A stretch of 15,723 nt of DNA from Bdellovibrionales bacterium (GTDB lineage: Bacteria > Bdellovibrionota > Bdellovibrionia > Bdellovibrionales > UBA1609), in NCBI GenBank assembly GCA_020434645.1, contig JAGRAK010000003.1:1-15723 (forward strand), in the 5' to 3' direction. The notes below the pieces were generated by a model. The model searched no databases. It was not told where the DNA came from and was given only the letters and a program-made list of their open reading frames with translations. Both the position numbers and the translations under genes were made by a program. Of this stretch, positions 1 to 7,319 are shown piece after piece (positions within the stretch are counted from its first letter, which is position 1; each line of letters opens with the position of its first letter).

Positions 1-423
1 GAGGATTTCGTCGTAGGTGGATTGATAACTGAGGAGTTTCATTTCTTGCTCGTTTGAGACTTTTTGAATTTGAGAGACACGTGCTTCGAAATTATGGATA
101 AGTTGATTGTGACGGTCAAATAGCTCTTGTGTTTTAACTTCAGCCGTTTTGCGTTCATTGATTCGGCTTTGCATAAGGGCTTGCTGTTTTGAGAAGTTCT
201 CTGCCGTGTTTTTAATTTGCTCCATCAGGTTCTTTTGATTGCTATGAAGCTGCTGGATTTTGCCATCTAAGATCTGAACCCATTTCTCAAGCTTTTGGTT
301 GAGCACTTCGACCTGAGACTCTATTTCATTCAGTTTACGGTTCTGAGCTTGGCTGGAGGGCTGAACATTCACAACAGGAGTCTCAATTGGGCCAAATAAT
401 TGGGGATTTAACGTACGAGCCAT
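1..423 (-). CDS. Coiled-coil protein, N-terminal 141 residues (runs off the window)
   Basis: Reading the minus strand from the ATG at 423-421 gives 141 open codons to the window edge with no stop, so the C-terminus is missing. The start has a plausible ribosome site (GAGGTG about 4 nt upstream). The first 25 residues are Pro/Asn/Gln-rich (MARTLNPQLFGPIETP...). From about residue 28 onward the chain is Gln/Lys/Glu/Asn-rich with regularly spaced Leu, Ile and Met, which indicates a long helical coiled coil. There is no signal peptide or membrane segment, so it is probably cytoplasmic. It is transcribed away from the gene at 498. I do not recognise a family; a structural or filament-like role is possible but unproven. 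Confidence 0.7.
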   Translation of the reverse strand, partial: MARTLNPQLFGPIETPVVNVQPSSQAQNRKLNEIESQVEVLNQKLEKWVQILDGKIQQLHSNQKNLMEQIKNTAENFSKQQALMQSRINERKTAEVKTQELFDRHNQLIHNFEARVSQIQKVSNEQEMKLLSYQSTYDEIL

Positions 424-447
424 ATGCACCTCACTTCTATATTCATT

Positions 448-472
448 TTTACACTTTTTTGTGGACTGTAAA
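448..472. repeat. Inverted repeat in a divergent intergenic region
   Basis: TTTACA at 448-453 is matched by its reverse complement TGTAAA at 467-472, 13 bp apart. Inside lie CAC (452-454) and GTG (461-463) around a T tract. It sits in the 74-bp gap between two divergent genes, where a shared operator could lie. The arms are only 6 bp, so it may be chance. Confidence 0.2.
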
Positions 473-497
473 CAGAAAACGACCCTATCGTGTATAA

Positions 498-1319
498 ATG
501 ATGACCGTCGGACAACTTGCACAGCAATTTCTCACTATTGAGCCACAGAAAAACCCGGCTCGGCTTGCTTTTTACCATTATATTAAAAATTTTCTTCCTC
601 TCGACATGCCTTTTAAACAAGACCACCTCGACAGCTTTTATGACCGAGCTCTGAGCACTCACCACTGGCAATCTAATAAAAATCAACTTGGTGAGGTCAT
701 TCAAGATGATTTAAGCGCCATATCAGCTCGCCACCCTGTCGGCTTTGACCTGGAGCAGGCCGTTCACGCCCATGAAATGCAGATTGTTAATTTAGAATAT
801 CCACGGGATTTTGCCGCCTTGTTATCAGCTGAAGTAGCCAAAATTGAAAAAAATGGAGAAAAAGTAAAAAGTTTTCGCCTTTCAGCTGATAAGACGGCAG
901 GCCGCGAGGATGTCTTACTCCTTCGACTGCAGAAGGATGGCTCTGTAATTATTGAAGTTCGTCAAAATATAGCGGTTTTAGTAGACGGCACCCTTCAACT
1001 CCTCCGCCCACATTCGCGCTTGGTGTATACTCCAGAACTTGACTTTGCGCCCAATGTCGATCAGGTTCTCGTCACGTCAATGCTTCGAGTCGCCGTATTT
1101 TCGGCTTCAGCTAAGCATGACGGGAAAGTGAAAGGGCGCCTCATACAGGGAGCTAGCTTTCACTGCGCTGAGACCTTCGATCGCCCCTTGCAAGAAGTCA
1201 CCGAACTGATTCAAGCCGTCAAAAAGGTCGAACGCCTCTACGTAAACCCGGTGACCGACCCCTACTATCAGAAAATGATAGAGAATTTTGAGCAGGCTTT
1301 TAATGAAAAAGAATTCTAA
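498..1319 (+). CDS. Unrecognised 273-aa protein upstream of rluB
   Basis: A full-length soluble protein without signal peptide, membrane helix or a catalytic motif that I recognise. The N-terminal half is largely helical. Residues of roughly 125-215 have alternating hydrophobic and charged residues (for example LLLRLQKDGSVIIEVRQ) that suggest a beta-rich domain. The start is ATG at 498 or the adjacent ATG at 501. Neither has a Shine-Dalgarno sequence, and TATCGT sits 6 nt before 498, so the transcript might have almost no leader. The 3' end overlaps the rluB start by 17 nt, which implies one transcript and translational coupling. A role linked to ribosome or rRNA maturation would be guesswork from that context. 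Confidence that it is a gene is high; the function is unknown. Confidence 0.85.
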   Translation: MMTVGQLAQQFLTIEPQKNPARLAFYHYIKNFLPLDMPFKQDHLDSFYDRALSTHHWQSNKNQLGEVIQDDLSAISARHPVGFDLEQAVHAHEMQIVNLEYPRDFAALLSAEVAKIEKNGEKVKSFRLSADKTAGREDVLLLRLQKDGSVIIEVRQNIAVLVDGTLQLLRPHSRLVYTPELDFAPNVDQVLVTSMLRVAVFSASAKHDGKVKGRLIQGASFHCAETFDRPLQEVTELIQAVKKVERLYVNPVTDPYYQKMIENFEQAFNEKEF

Positions 1320-2145
1320 CAGATCTAAAAACTCAGAGCCCAAAAATACAAACCTAGTCAGACTTAATAAGTACATTGCCTCATGTGGTGTCGCGAGCCG
1401 CCGCAAAGCCGACTGGCTCATTCTTGATGGCAAAGTTCGAGTCAATGGCAAGACAATAACTGAAGTCGGCGTACAGGTAGACCCGGTTCGTGATGCTATT
1501 GTAGTGAACAACAAACTCATTCGAGCCATTCAAGATAATGTTTACGTCATGTTTCATAAGCCCGCTAAAGTGGTCACGACGATGAACGACCCAGAAGGTC
1601 GCCCATGCATCAGTGATTACTTAGATAAGGCCAAAATACGATTGTTCCCGGTAGGGCGCCTAGATTGGGATTCTGAAGGACTTCTCCTGCTCACTAATGA
1701 TGGTGCATTTGCCCAAAAAGTAGCTCACCCCAAACACCATGTTGCAAAAACCTATATGGTTAAACTTGACGGGCAACCCACAGATCAACACTTACAGAAA
1801 CTCACAAAAGGCATCTCAATTATCGGCGGCAAAGCGCATGCTCTTGCTGTTCGTCGAATGGAAGGTCGCGGAAGCGATAAATACGACTGGGTGAAAATCA
1901 TTATTAATGAAGGCCGAAATCGGCAAATTCGCATGATGTTTGAAAAACTTGGCTTTGATGTTAAAAAACTTCAGCGAGTAGCCATAGGAGCTCTAAAGAT
2001 CGGCACTCTTGAACGTGGTAAAATTAAAATCTTGTTTGAAGACGATCTTAAAAAAATATTTCAACAACCCAAAGAACTTCGCGACAAACCAATACCAGCG
2101 AAACTACGGGACTCGCGCCGACGCCTGCATAAAAGAGTCGAATAA
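1303..2145 (+). CDS. rluB: RluB/RluE/RluF-family pseudouridine synthase
   Basis: Converts a specific uridine to pseudouridine in rRNA (RluB acts on 23S rRNA helix 90 in other bacteria). Residues 18-60 form an S4 RNA-binding domain (RLNKYIASCGVASRRKAD...). The synthase domain follows with the family signature GRLDWDSEGLLLLTNDG; the first Asp (D121) is the expected catalytic nucleophile. NEGRNRQIRMMFEKLG near residues 204-219 is the second conserved block. The 280-aa length is normal for RluB, with a basic tail. I chose ATG 1303 because the family's basic N-terminus begins there; a TTG at 1288 is in frame but has no better ribosome site. The 5' end overlaps the 273-aa gene. The last 42 nt overlap the convergent methyltransferase gene, so no separate terminator fits between them. 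Whether the specificity is RluB or a paralog cannot be decided from sequence alone. Confidence 0.93.
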   Translation: MKKNSNRSKNSEPKNTNLVRLNKYIASCGVASRRKADWLILDGKVRVNGKTITEVGVQVDPVRDAIVVNNKLIRAIQDNVYVMFHKPAKVVTTMNDPEGRPCISDYLDKAKIRLFPVGRLDWDSEGLLLLTNDGAFAQKVAHPKHHVAKTYMVKLDGQPTDQHLQKLTKGISIIGGKAHALAVRRMEGRGSDKYDWVKIIINEGRNRQIRMMFEKLGFDVKKLQRVAIGALKIGTLERGKIKILFEDDLKKIFQQPKELRDKPIPAKLRDSRRRLHKRVE

Positions 2146-2934
2146 TATAGCATTCGGATTTTTCAGAATATCCCGAAATTCTTTTTTCATAGCATCAACA
2201 AGCTCTTGGTTCACACGACCTTGACTCAAGAGCTCATCTACGGCGCTCATAATCAAATCCTGCCAATGTAAAATCACGCGCTCTCGAAGCTCAGGCTCGC
2301 GGTTGTCGGCGTACAAAGTCAAAATGTTGGTCTTTACATCAGAAAATCCTGCATTACGTAAGAACGTACCCAGTTTAACGCCTACGAATGGGTCGCCCCC
2401 GCGTTCATATTGAAAATCGTTGAGTGTCATCCAGAACTTCCAAATAGCCGGGCAATACGGATCTAGAAAAAATGCAAAATTCATAACTTCAGTAATAAAA
2501 ATTTTAGAATTAGGGGCTAGCACTCGGCGAACTTCAGCTAAAATTCGGCTCGCATCAGGGACGTGCTCAAGCACCCAACACAAAAACGCCCCCTGAAAGC
2601 TATTTTCTGGAAACGTCATTTTTTCAGCGTTCATGTTGTGAATTTCATAACGATCTTTTGCGTAGGCCAGCGAAGACAAATGCTCACGTGCTTCTAAAAG
2701 CTGTCGATCATTTATATCAATGCTGGTGACTTTCAATTTCGGAAAGCGCCTAAGAAGAATTTGAGTCTGCGCCCCTACGCCCCCTCCCACTTCAAGTAAA
2801 TTATCTATTTGCGAAAAGTTCACATCGCGATAGACCAAAAACTCCATAAATTCAGCTTGAGCACGCAGGCGATCTTGCTCTTCTTTTGAAAAGCCATGTA
2901 TATAGACTCGATTTTTATCTTCAGATTTACTCAT
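2104..2934 (-). CDS. Class I SAM-dependent methyltransferase
   Basis: Residues 46-54 (LLEVGGGVG) are motif I, the SAM-binding glycine loop. The acidic residue D73 after the second strand (TSIDIND) should bind the SAM ribose. MNAEKMTFPENSFQGAF and the following LEHV segment match motifs II-III of the Methyltransf_11/25 group, to which ubiE-like enzymes belong. A helical extension of about 100 residues after the Rossmann fold may form the substrate lid. The substrate cannot be read from the sequence. Its ATG overlaps the stop of the upstream lipoprotein gene by one base (TAATG), so the two are probably translated together. The 3' end overlaps rluB in convergent orientation. Confidence 0.85.
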   Translation of the reverse strand: MSKSEDKNRVYIHGFSKEEQDRLRAQAEFMEFLVYRDVNFSQIDNLLEVGGGVGAQTQILLRRFPKLKVTSIDINDRQLLEAREHLSSLAYAKDRYEIHNMNAEKMTFPENSFQGAFLCWVLEHVPDASRILAEVRRVLAPNSKIFITEVMNFAFFLDPYCPAIWKFWMTLNDFQYERGGDPFVGVKLGTFLRNAGFSDVKTNILTLYADNREPELRERVILHWQDLIMSAVDELLSQGRVNQELVDAMKKEFRDILKNPNAILFDSFMQASARVP

Positions 2935-3713
2935 TATTGGCCTGTATCACCTGTTTTAGGTGATGTTGTATCACCAGTTTTCAAAGGCGTTGCATAGCTC
3001 GGAGCCATAGTGCTTGGCACAGCAGATACCGGAGCGTTTTTCTTATTCTTTAATTCTTTTTGATAATCATTGTATCTCTGCGTGTATGCGCGAAGCTCTG
3101 CTGTAAACTCTCTATTTTTTTCTCGCATCATGGCGTTAAAGTCGTCGCCCTGTGCTTTATTATCAGCATTAAACTGACTGCGTCGATCTCTTTCATCAGA
3201 AGTGTACTCACGTCTTATGCGATTTTGCTCATCATAAAAACGCTTACTCTCTTCTCGACTGGCCTTATTTGATTTAAAGTCTTCACGCTCTTCTTTGAGC
3301 TTGCGAAAAAACTCTTCGCGGTTCTTTTTCTCTATACGATTGTAATCGCTCCTGGCACGACTTGATGCCTTACGCTGATCTTGGCGCATACGCTGAGTGA
3401 CTCGATTGAATCGATCGCGAATCTTACTTGGATGATCTTTAACTTCGCCCATTAATGATAAAATTTCTTTAAGCTGATCGTTTTCTTGCCGTTTCTCAGC
3501 CGGGATATTTTTTCTAAGCTCTTCTATCGTTTTTCGATCATTGGCTAGCGAGGTCTCTATACTGACCTCTTCTTGCTGCTGAAGACTCGCTGTCGCCTCT
3601 GCTGACCGAGATTCCATCATTGAGCATCCAACTAGACTAACAACAGGGCACAAAATTAAGAGTGATATCAATAGGGGGAAAAAATTTCCCTCTGACTTTT
3701 GCAGTGACTTCAT
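2934..3713 (-). CDS. Lipoprotein with charged 11-residue repeats (259 aa)
   Basis: From ATG 3713 the protein starts with Met-Lys, then a hydrophobic segment (about residues 11-28) and a lipobox, LVGC, with Cys30 as the lipidation site. +2 is Ser, typical of outer-membrane lipoproteins. A TTG 36 nt upstream is in frame but would put extra residues before the signal peptide. Residues about 101-223 are almost entirely charged and polar and contain a regular 11-residue repeat whose second position is Phe or Tyr. The Pro-rich C-terminus carries two KTGDT motifs. The family is not recognised; the architecture suggests a long helical rod anchored in the envelope and reaching into the periplasm. The gene is coupled to the downstream methyltransferase and diverges from the HAMP gene with almost no spacer. 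Confidence 0.8.
   Translation of the reverse strand: MKSLQKSEGNFFPLLISLLILCPVVSLVGCSMMESRSAEATASLQQQEEVSIETSLANDRKTIEELRKNIPAEKRQENDQLKEILSLMGEVKDHPSKIRDRFNRVTQRMRQDQRKASSRARSDYNRIEKKNREEFFRKLKEEREDFKSNKASREESKRFYDEQNRIRREYTSDERDRRSQFNADNKAQGDDFNAMMREKNREFTAELRAYTQRYNDYQKELKNKKNAPVSAVPSTMAPSYATPLKTGDTTSPKTGDTGQ
2946..2964. repeat. Small hairpin and tandem KTGDT coding repeat at the lipoprotein 3' end
   Basis: ATCACC (2946-2951) and GGTGAT (2959-2964) form a 6-bp stem with a 7-nt loop. A second copy of GTATCACC-N-GTTTT begins 24 bp away (2968), matching the 8-residue tandem repeat that carries KTGDT twice in the protein. It lies just before the methyltransferase start and could affect coupling, but no T tract marks a terminator. 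Confidence 0.35.
3045..3413 (-). repeat. Hendecad (11-residue) protein repeat inside the lipoprotein gene
   Basis: Counting from ATG 3713, Phe or Tyr occurs at residues 102, 124, 135, 146, 159, 170, 181, 192, 203 and 214. The steps are 11 residues, apart from one skipped aromatic (Gln at 113) and one 13-residue step. The aromatic is usually preceded by Asp, Glu, Arg or Gln. Example units are EFFRKLKEERE, EYTSDERDRRS, QFNADNKAQGD and DFNAMMREKNR. The repeat is seen at protein level; the DNA units have diverged. Confidence 0.7.
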
Positions 3714-3768
3714 ACCTGTAATGATAGAAGAGCTTTCAAGAAAACACAACGGAATCTACAATAGATAC
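3714..3768. promoter_or_regulatory. Candidate divergent promoter region with -10-like boxes abutting both starts
   Basis: On the minus strand TATCAT (complement of 3721-3726) lies 7 nt before the lipoprotein ATG at 3713, with a weak TTGTGT 17 nt further upstream. On the plus strand TACAAT (3757-3762) lies 6 nt before the ATG at 3769, which is in frame with the HAMP gene. Neither start has a convincing Shine-Dalgarno sequence at normal distance. These hexamers may be chance in AT-rich DNA. Confidence 0.3.
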
Positions 3769-4404
3769 ATGTTACCAAAACCAGAATCAAAGTACCTCCA
3801 ACCCGCTGCCTACACCAGGAGGGGGACTTCTTTTATTGATCGAGAGTTTCAGCTCAAATATACACGGTATATTTTGAGCATGGCTTTGATATCAACAGTT
3901 ATATTTTTACTCCCCGTATTTTACTTCTCGAACCAGAATTACACTATTTTTTATAAATTAGCCGACCTCATGAACCCCGAACTCGCCAACTACATAGCTC
4001 GAGAAAAACTTGGCTTTAATATTGTTTTTGCGGCGGCTTTTTTTGGGAACATCGCCTTTTGGGCTATTTTTAGTAAAAATATGACGGCTAAAATTGCTGG
4101 GCCTGCTAAAATACTACGCAACCACATACGACTGCTGAGCCGCGGAGACTTCACACTCTCCCCTGTGCGGCTAAGAGAAGATGATGAATTTAAAGAACTC
4201 ATCAACACGTACAACTATCTCTACACACTACTTAAGACTCAAAATGAACGCGAGCTCAAAGATCTCGACAAGGTGTATGACTCTATTACGAATCCTATTG
4301 CCCACGCCTTGATTGGTCAGATGATTGATGAACGTCGACAGCGCATTAACGCTTCGAATGACGAACCGCACGTTGCAACTCGCGATTCACTTCACGCTTC
4401 TTAA
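3721..4404 (+). CDS. Two-pass membrane protein with HAMP domain and no output domain
   Basis: Counted from ATG 3721 the protein has 227 residues. Membrane helices lie at about 50-69 (YILSMALISTVIFLLPVFYF) and 101-118 (IVFAAAFFGNIAFWAIFS), with about 30 residues between them on the periplasmic side. A HAMP domain follows at about 119-173, with the conserved GP (127-128), RGDF and DEF..L marks. HAMP domains pass conformational signals between membrane sensors and kinase, cyclase or chemotaxis domains, but here only about 50 residues remain after it. It may work by binding a partner. The start could instead be ATG 3769, which would free the divergent promoter region. The 3' end overlaps smpB by 59 nt in convergent orientation, so the C-terminal tail is coded opposite the SmpB tail. 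Confidence 0.8.
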   Translation: MIEELSRKHNGIYNRYMLPKPESKYLQPAAYTRRGTSFIDREFQLKYTRYILSMALISTVIFLLPVFYFSNQNYTIFYKLADLMNPELANYIAREKLGFNIVFAAAFFGNIAFWAIFSKNMTAKIAGPAKILRNHIRLLSRGDFTLSPVRLREDDEFKELINTYNYLYTLLKTQNERELKDLDKVYDSITNPIAHALIGQMIDERRQRINASNDEPHVATRDSLHAS

Positions 4405-4804
4405 TTGAGTCTCGCTTATCACCCTTGGTCTTACCTTTTGCAATCGCGATCTGTACTTTCACTCGGCCCTTACTAAAATATATTTTAAGAGGGATGCAGG
4501 CCATGCCTTTTTCACTAATCGCCGAGTAGATTTGGTCGATTTCACTTCTATTCATTAACAATTTTCGTATGCGCTCAGGATCATGATTATTATAAGAGCT
4601 TGCTTGATAAATACTGATATGAGCTTTTTGCAAAAATATCTCGTCACCAACAAAACTGACATAAGAATCTTTTAAATTGCACTGACCATTGCGAAGTGAT
4701 TTAAGCTCACTCCCCAATAGAACTATACCGGCCTCGTAAGTATCTATGATTGCGTAGTCATGAGTCGCTTTTTTATTATCTGTTATAATTTTTATGCCAC
4801 TCAT
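4346..4804 (-). CDS. smpB: SsrA-binding protein SmpB
   Basis: SmpB binds tmRNA and carries it into stalled ribosomes for trans-translation. The 152-aa length is normal. Family blocks are visible: residues 8-17 start the OB-fold core (TDNKKATHDY), followed by EAGIVLLGSELKSLRNGQC, the NLKDSYV strand, and a C-terminal basic tail beginning GKTKGDKRDSIKKRE that becomes helical in the mRNA channel. Many SmpB proteins have an aromatic residue after the KKRE/D block; here it is Val, which may be ordinary variation. The start overlaps the rsmA stop as ATGA, so it is the last gene of the pal-to-smpB operon. No tmRNA gene was seen in this window. Confidence 0.96.
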   Translation of the reverse strand: MSGIKIITDNKKATHDYAIIDTYEAGIVLLGSELKSLRNGQCNLKDSYVSFVGDEIFLQKAHISIYQASSYNNHDPERIRKLLMNRSEIDQIYSAISEKGMACIPLKIYFSKGRVKVQIAIAKGKTKGDKRDSIKKREVNRELQRAVRHSKR

Positions 4805-5607
4805 AGCGCACCATACTTATACATGATAAAAATATTTTGAAATGTTTCGGACGTTAGTTCTTCAGCCCTCGTTGTCTCAGGTATATTCAGTTTGTTAAAA
4901 ATCTCTTTATATTTTTCAGTATCAGATTTTAAAGATTTTAACATAAACTTGCGACGAAACTGAAAAGACATTTTTACAAATTCAATATATGAAGCATCTA
5001 AACGTGAGTCCACTTTGCGCCTCTTAAGTGAAACAACTCGGCTTAAAACATTTGGAGCCGGGTAAAAGTCGCCAGCTCGAGCATCTACCACGGTATCGAC
5101 ACTCCAAAATGTCTGAGTTACGACGGTTAAAAACCCGTAGTCTTTACTACGCGGCGGAGCAGCCAATCGTTCTGCGACCTCACGCTGAAACATTAGCACC
5201 ATGACATCAATTGATGGGGCATGGGTCGACAACTCGATAACTAGGCGCGAACCAATTTGGTAAGGCAGATTGCTGAGCACCATTGTGTTGTTCGGCAAAT
5301 TGAGCTCATCCCAATTGATCTTAAGCGCATCACCTTCAATTACATCTTCGCCACGTGAGCGCCAATATTCAGCAAACTTGCGATCAAGCTCAATAATCTT
5401 TCTCGGAAGCTCACGAGTGATAAGATGCTCTGTTAAAGTACCTAAGCCAGGACCTATCTCGACAACAAAGCTCGGCTTACGACGATCGAGGTGCTCAAAA
5501 ATTTTCTCAACAATAACTTCGCCAATTAAAAAATTTTGACCTAATGATCGTTTCGGCTCTATGCCGAGCATTTGCATTTTAACAAATAGCTCATCTTTCA
5601 GACTCAT
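4801..5607 (-). CDS. rsmA: 16S rRNA dimethyladenosine transferase RsmA (KsgA)
   Basis: Dimethylates two adjacent adenines in helix 45 of 16S rRNA late in small-subunit assembly, using SAM. The N-terminal KRSLGQNFL (19-27) is a family hallmark. EIGPGLGTLT (50-59) is the SAM loop, IELD (72-75) binds the ribose, EGDAL (91-95) is motif III, and NLPY (113-116) is the catalytic motif that places the target adenine. The C-terminal third (F-PAPNVLSRVV and the helical end) matches the RNA-binding domain. Length 268 is typical. It overlaps tsaD upstream and smpB downstream by four bases each. Confidence 0.96.
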   Translation of the reverse strand: MSLKDELFVKMQMLGIEPKRSLGQNFLIGEVIVEKIFEHLDRRKPSFVVEIGPGLGTLTEHLITRELPRKIIELDRKFAEYWRSRGEDVIEGDALKINWDELNLPNNTMVLSNLPYQIGSRLVIELSTHAPSIDVMVLMFQREVAERLAAPPRSKDYGFLTVVTQTFWSVDTVVDARAGDFYPAPNVLSRVVSLKRRKVDSRLDASYIEFVKMSFQFRRKFMLKSLKSDTEKYKEIFNKLNIPETTRAEELTSETFQNIFIMYKYGAL

Positions 5608-6656
5608 CGACTCGCCTCTTTAAAATCTGAAGGCAAGCTAGATGCCGAGGCCGATAAATTTTGATCAGAACTCTCACCTTTTATCAGTCGTTGAACGCCC
5701 GCAAAACCCACCATAGCGGCATTGTCTGTACAATAACGAATTGGCGGAACAAATAGCGTTATCTTATTTTTTTTAGCCCAGGCCTCACTCACCTCTCGAA
5801 GTCTAGAGTTGGCACTCACTCCACCCGTAAGCACGACACGAGAAATACTCAATTCCTGTGCCGCTTTATTCAGCTTATACATAAGGCTCTCGACCACGGC
5901 CTCCTGAAAACTAGCACAAAGATGAGCACGCTCTGACAATCTTTCACTGTCAGATAATGAATCCACTAAACGTGTAGCTGCTGATTTAAGGCCTGAAAAA
6001 CTAAAATTATAGCTGTCTTCATGTACCATCGTGCGCGGTAGGGCATATTTATTTTTATCTCCATCTTTTGCAAGCCGATCCACTTGCACCCCACCAGGAA
6101 AACTTAAACCCAAGCGCTTTGCAAATTTATCAAAAGCCTCACCGGCCGCATCATCTACTGTTCGGCCTAACACTTCGTATTGACCAAAATCATGAACTAA
6201 ATAGAGTTGCGTGTGGCCTCCGCTAATAGCCAAAGCCAAATATGGAAATTTTAAATCTTGAGGTTTTGAAAACTCATCATCATATAAAAATGGTGCGAGC
6301 AAATGAGCCTCGAGGTGATTGACTCCAATTAGAGGCCTATCATGAATCAAGGCCAATGTTTTTGCAGTGACCACTCCGACTAAAAGCGAACCAATAAGCC
6401 CAGGGCGCGACGTCACCGCAAGTCCGTCAATTTTATCTATGGTGAATTCAGATTTCTCAAGAACCTTTTCAACAAGTGGCAGAATTTGCAAAGTATGGTT
6501 ACGACTGGCAATTTCGGGAACAACTCCACCAAATGGTTGATGCACTAAATCTTGATTGGCTGCCAAGCACTCAACAACGTAACCGTCTTGACGAACTATT
6601 GCCACCGAGGTGTCGTCACAACTAGTTTCAATAGCGAGAACATATTCAAACGACAT
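5604..6656 (-). CDS. tsaD: tRNA t6A37 threonylcarbamoyltransferase subunit TsaD
   Basis: Transfers the threonylcarbamoyl group to A37 of ANN-decoding tRNAs, working with TsaB, TsaE and TsaC. The N-terminal IETSCDDTSVA is the phosphate-binding loop of the ASKHA fold. H114 and H118 in NHLEAH are the metal ligands, SGGHTQL (145-151) is the second nucleotide loop, and AGEAFDK (171-177) and the later SFSGLKSA, TGGVSANSRLRE and DNAAM blocks are all present. 350 aa is normal length. It starts 6 nt after the ybgF stop and overlaps rsmA by four bases. TsaB, TsaE and TsaC are not in the window. Confidence 0.97.
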   Translation of the reverse strand: MSFEYVLAIETSCDDTSVAIVRQDGYVVECLAANQDLVHQPFGGVVPEIASRNHTLQILPLVEKVLEKSEFTIDKIDGLAVTSRPGLIGSLLVGVVTAKTLALIHDRPLIGVNHLEAHLLAPFLYDDEFSKPQDLKFPYLALAISGGHTQLYLVHDFGQYEVLGRTVDDAAGEAFDKFAKRLGLSFPGGVQVDRLAKDGDKNKYALPRTMVHEDSYNFSFSGLKSAATRLVDSLSDSERLSERAHLCASFQEAVVESLMYKLNKAAQELSISRVVLTGGVSANSRLREVSEAWAKKNKITLFVPPIRYCTDNAAMVGFAGVQRLIKGESSDQNLSASASSLPSDFKEASR

Positions 6657-6662
6657 TCATGA

Positions 6663-7319
6663 TCACTTAAGCGCCTTCATTCGCGCTCGTGCTTTTTTAG
6701 CCCAATCACTTCTCGGAAACTTTTCAACAACTTCAGCATAAAACGCTTTGGCTTCTGTTTTCATCCCCAATTCGTGAAAGGCATAACCAATTTTATATGT
6801 CGCCTCGTGGTAATGCCTGCCAGTAGGATTCATCGAGCGGTATTTTTCAAATGATACGATGGCTTCCTTCCATTTCTTTCTTGAAAAATCCTCTTCTGCA
6901 ATCTGGTAGGAGCTCTTATTTGCTGAAGGCTTATCTGATCGTGACGATGACGATCCGGCTAGCGCGAGTCCCTCTACTTTTTGTGCTAAGGCTAGATACT
7001 GAGATTCTAATTTTGTAATCGCCTCTTCATATATTTTTAATTTATCATTTAAATCTTTACGGGCGTTCAGCTCCTCAATACTAGAGCCCGTCTTATCAGC
7101 AGCTAAAATATTCACTCTATTTTCAACCGATTCAATTCGACCATACATCATACGCAACTGCTCATCTGTTTCTTGAAGGCGAACTTCAGCATTAGCCCGA
7201 CGTTGCTGCTCGGGTGATAACGGCTCACTTTTGACCGTGTCACGCACGGCTTGCCTTGTGACTAAGCAGCCCGATAAACACAAGACCATAAGTCCTAATA
7301 TTAAATTCTGCTTTTTCAT
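6663..7319 (-). CDS. ybgF: YbgF/CpoB-like lipoprotein with coiled coil and TPR
   Basis: Residues 1-18 are a lipoprotein signal (MKKQNLILGLMVLCLSGC) with Cys18 lipidated. Most E. coli-type YbgF proteins are soluble, so the lipid anchor is a variation. Residues about 40-118 form a coiled coil (the trimerising part in YbgF). Residues about 136-218 contain tetratricopeptide-type helices, with SYQIAEEDFSRKKWKEAI and a second unit FHELGMKTEAKAFYAEVVEKFP. YbgF/CpoB works with the Tol-Pal system and coordinates peptidoglycan synthesis with outer-membrane constriction. The position two genes after pal supports this. It overlaps the DUF4398 gene by four bases. TolA, TolB, TolQ and TolR are not next to it. 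Confidence 0.85.
   Translation of the reverse strand: MKKQNLILGLMVLCLSGCLVTRQAVRDTVKSEPLSPEQQRRANAEVRLQETDEQLRMMYGRIESVENRVNILAADKTGSSIEELNARKDLNDKLKIYEEAITKLESQYLALAQKVEGLALAGSSSSRSDKPSANKSSYQIAEEDFSRKKWKEAIVSFEKYRSMNPTGRHYHEATYKIGYAFHELGMKTEAKAFYAEVVEKFPRSDWAKKARARMKALK

Noticed and set aside
408..704. Minus-strand reading frame of 98 codons
   Set aside because: It lies opposite the 273-aa gene and has no ribosome site or family pattern; shadow frame.
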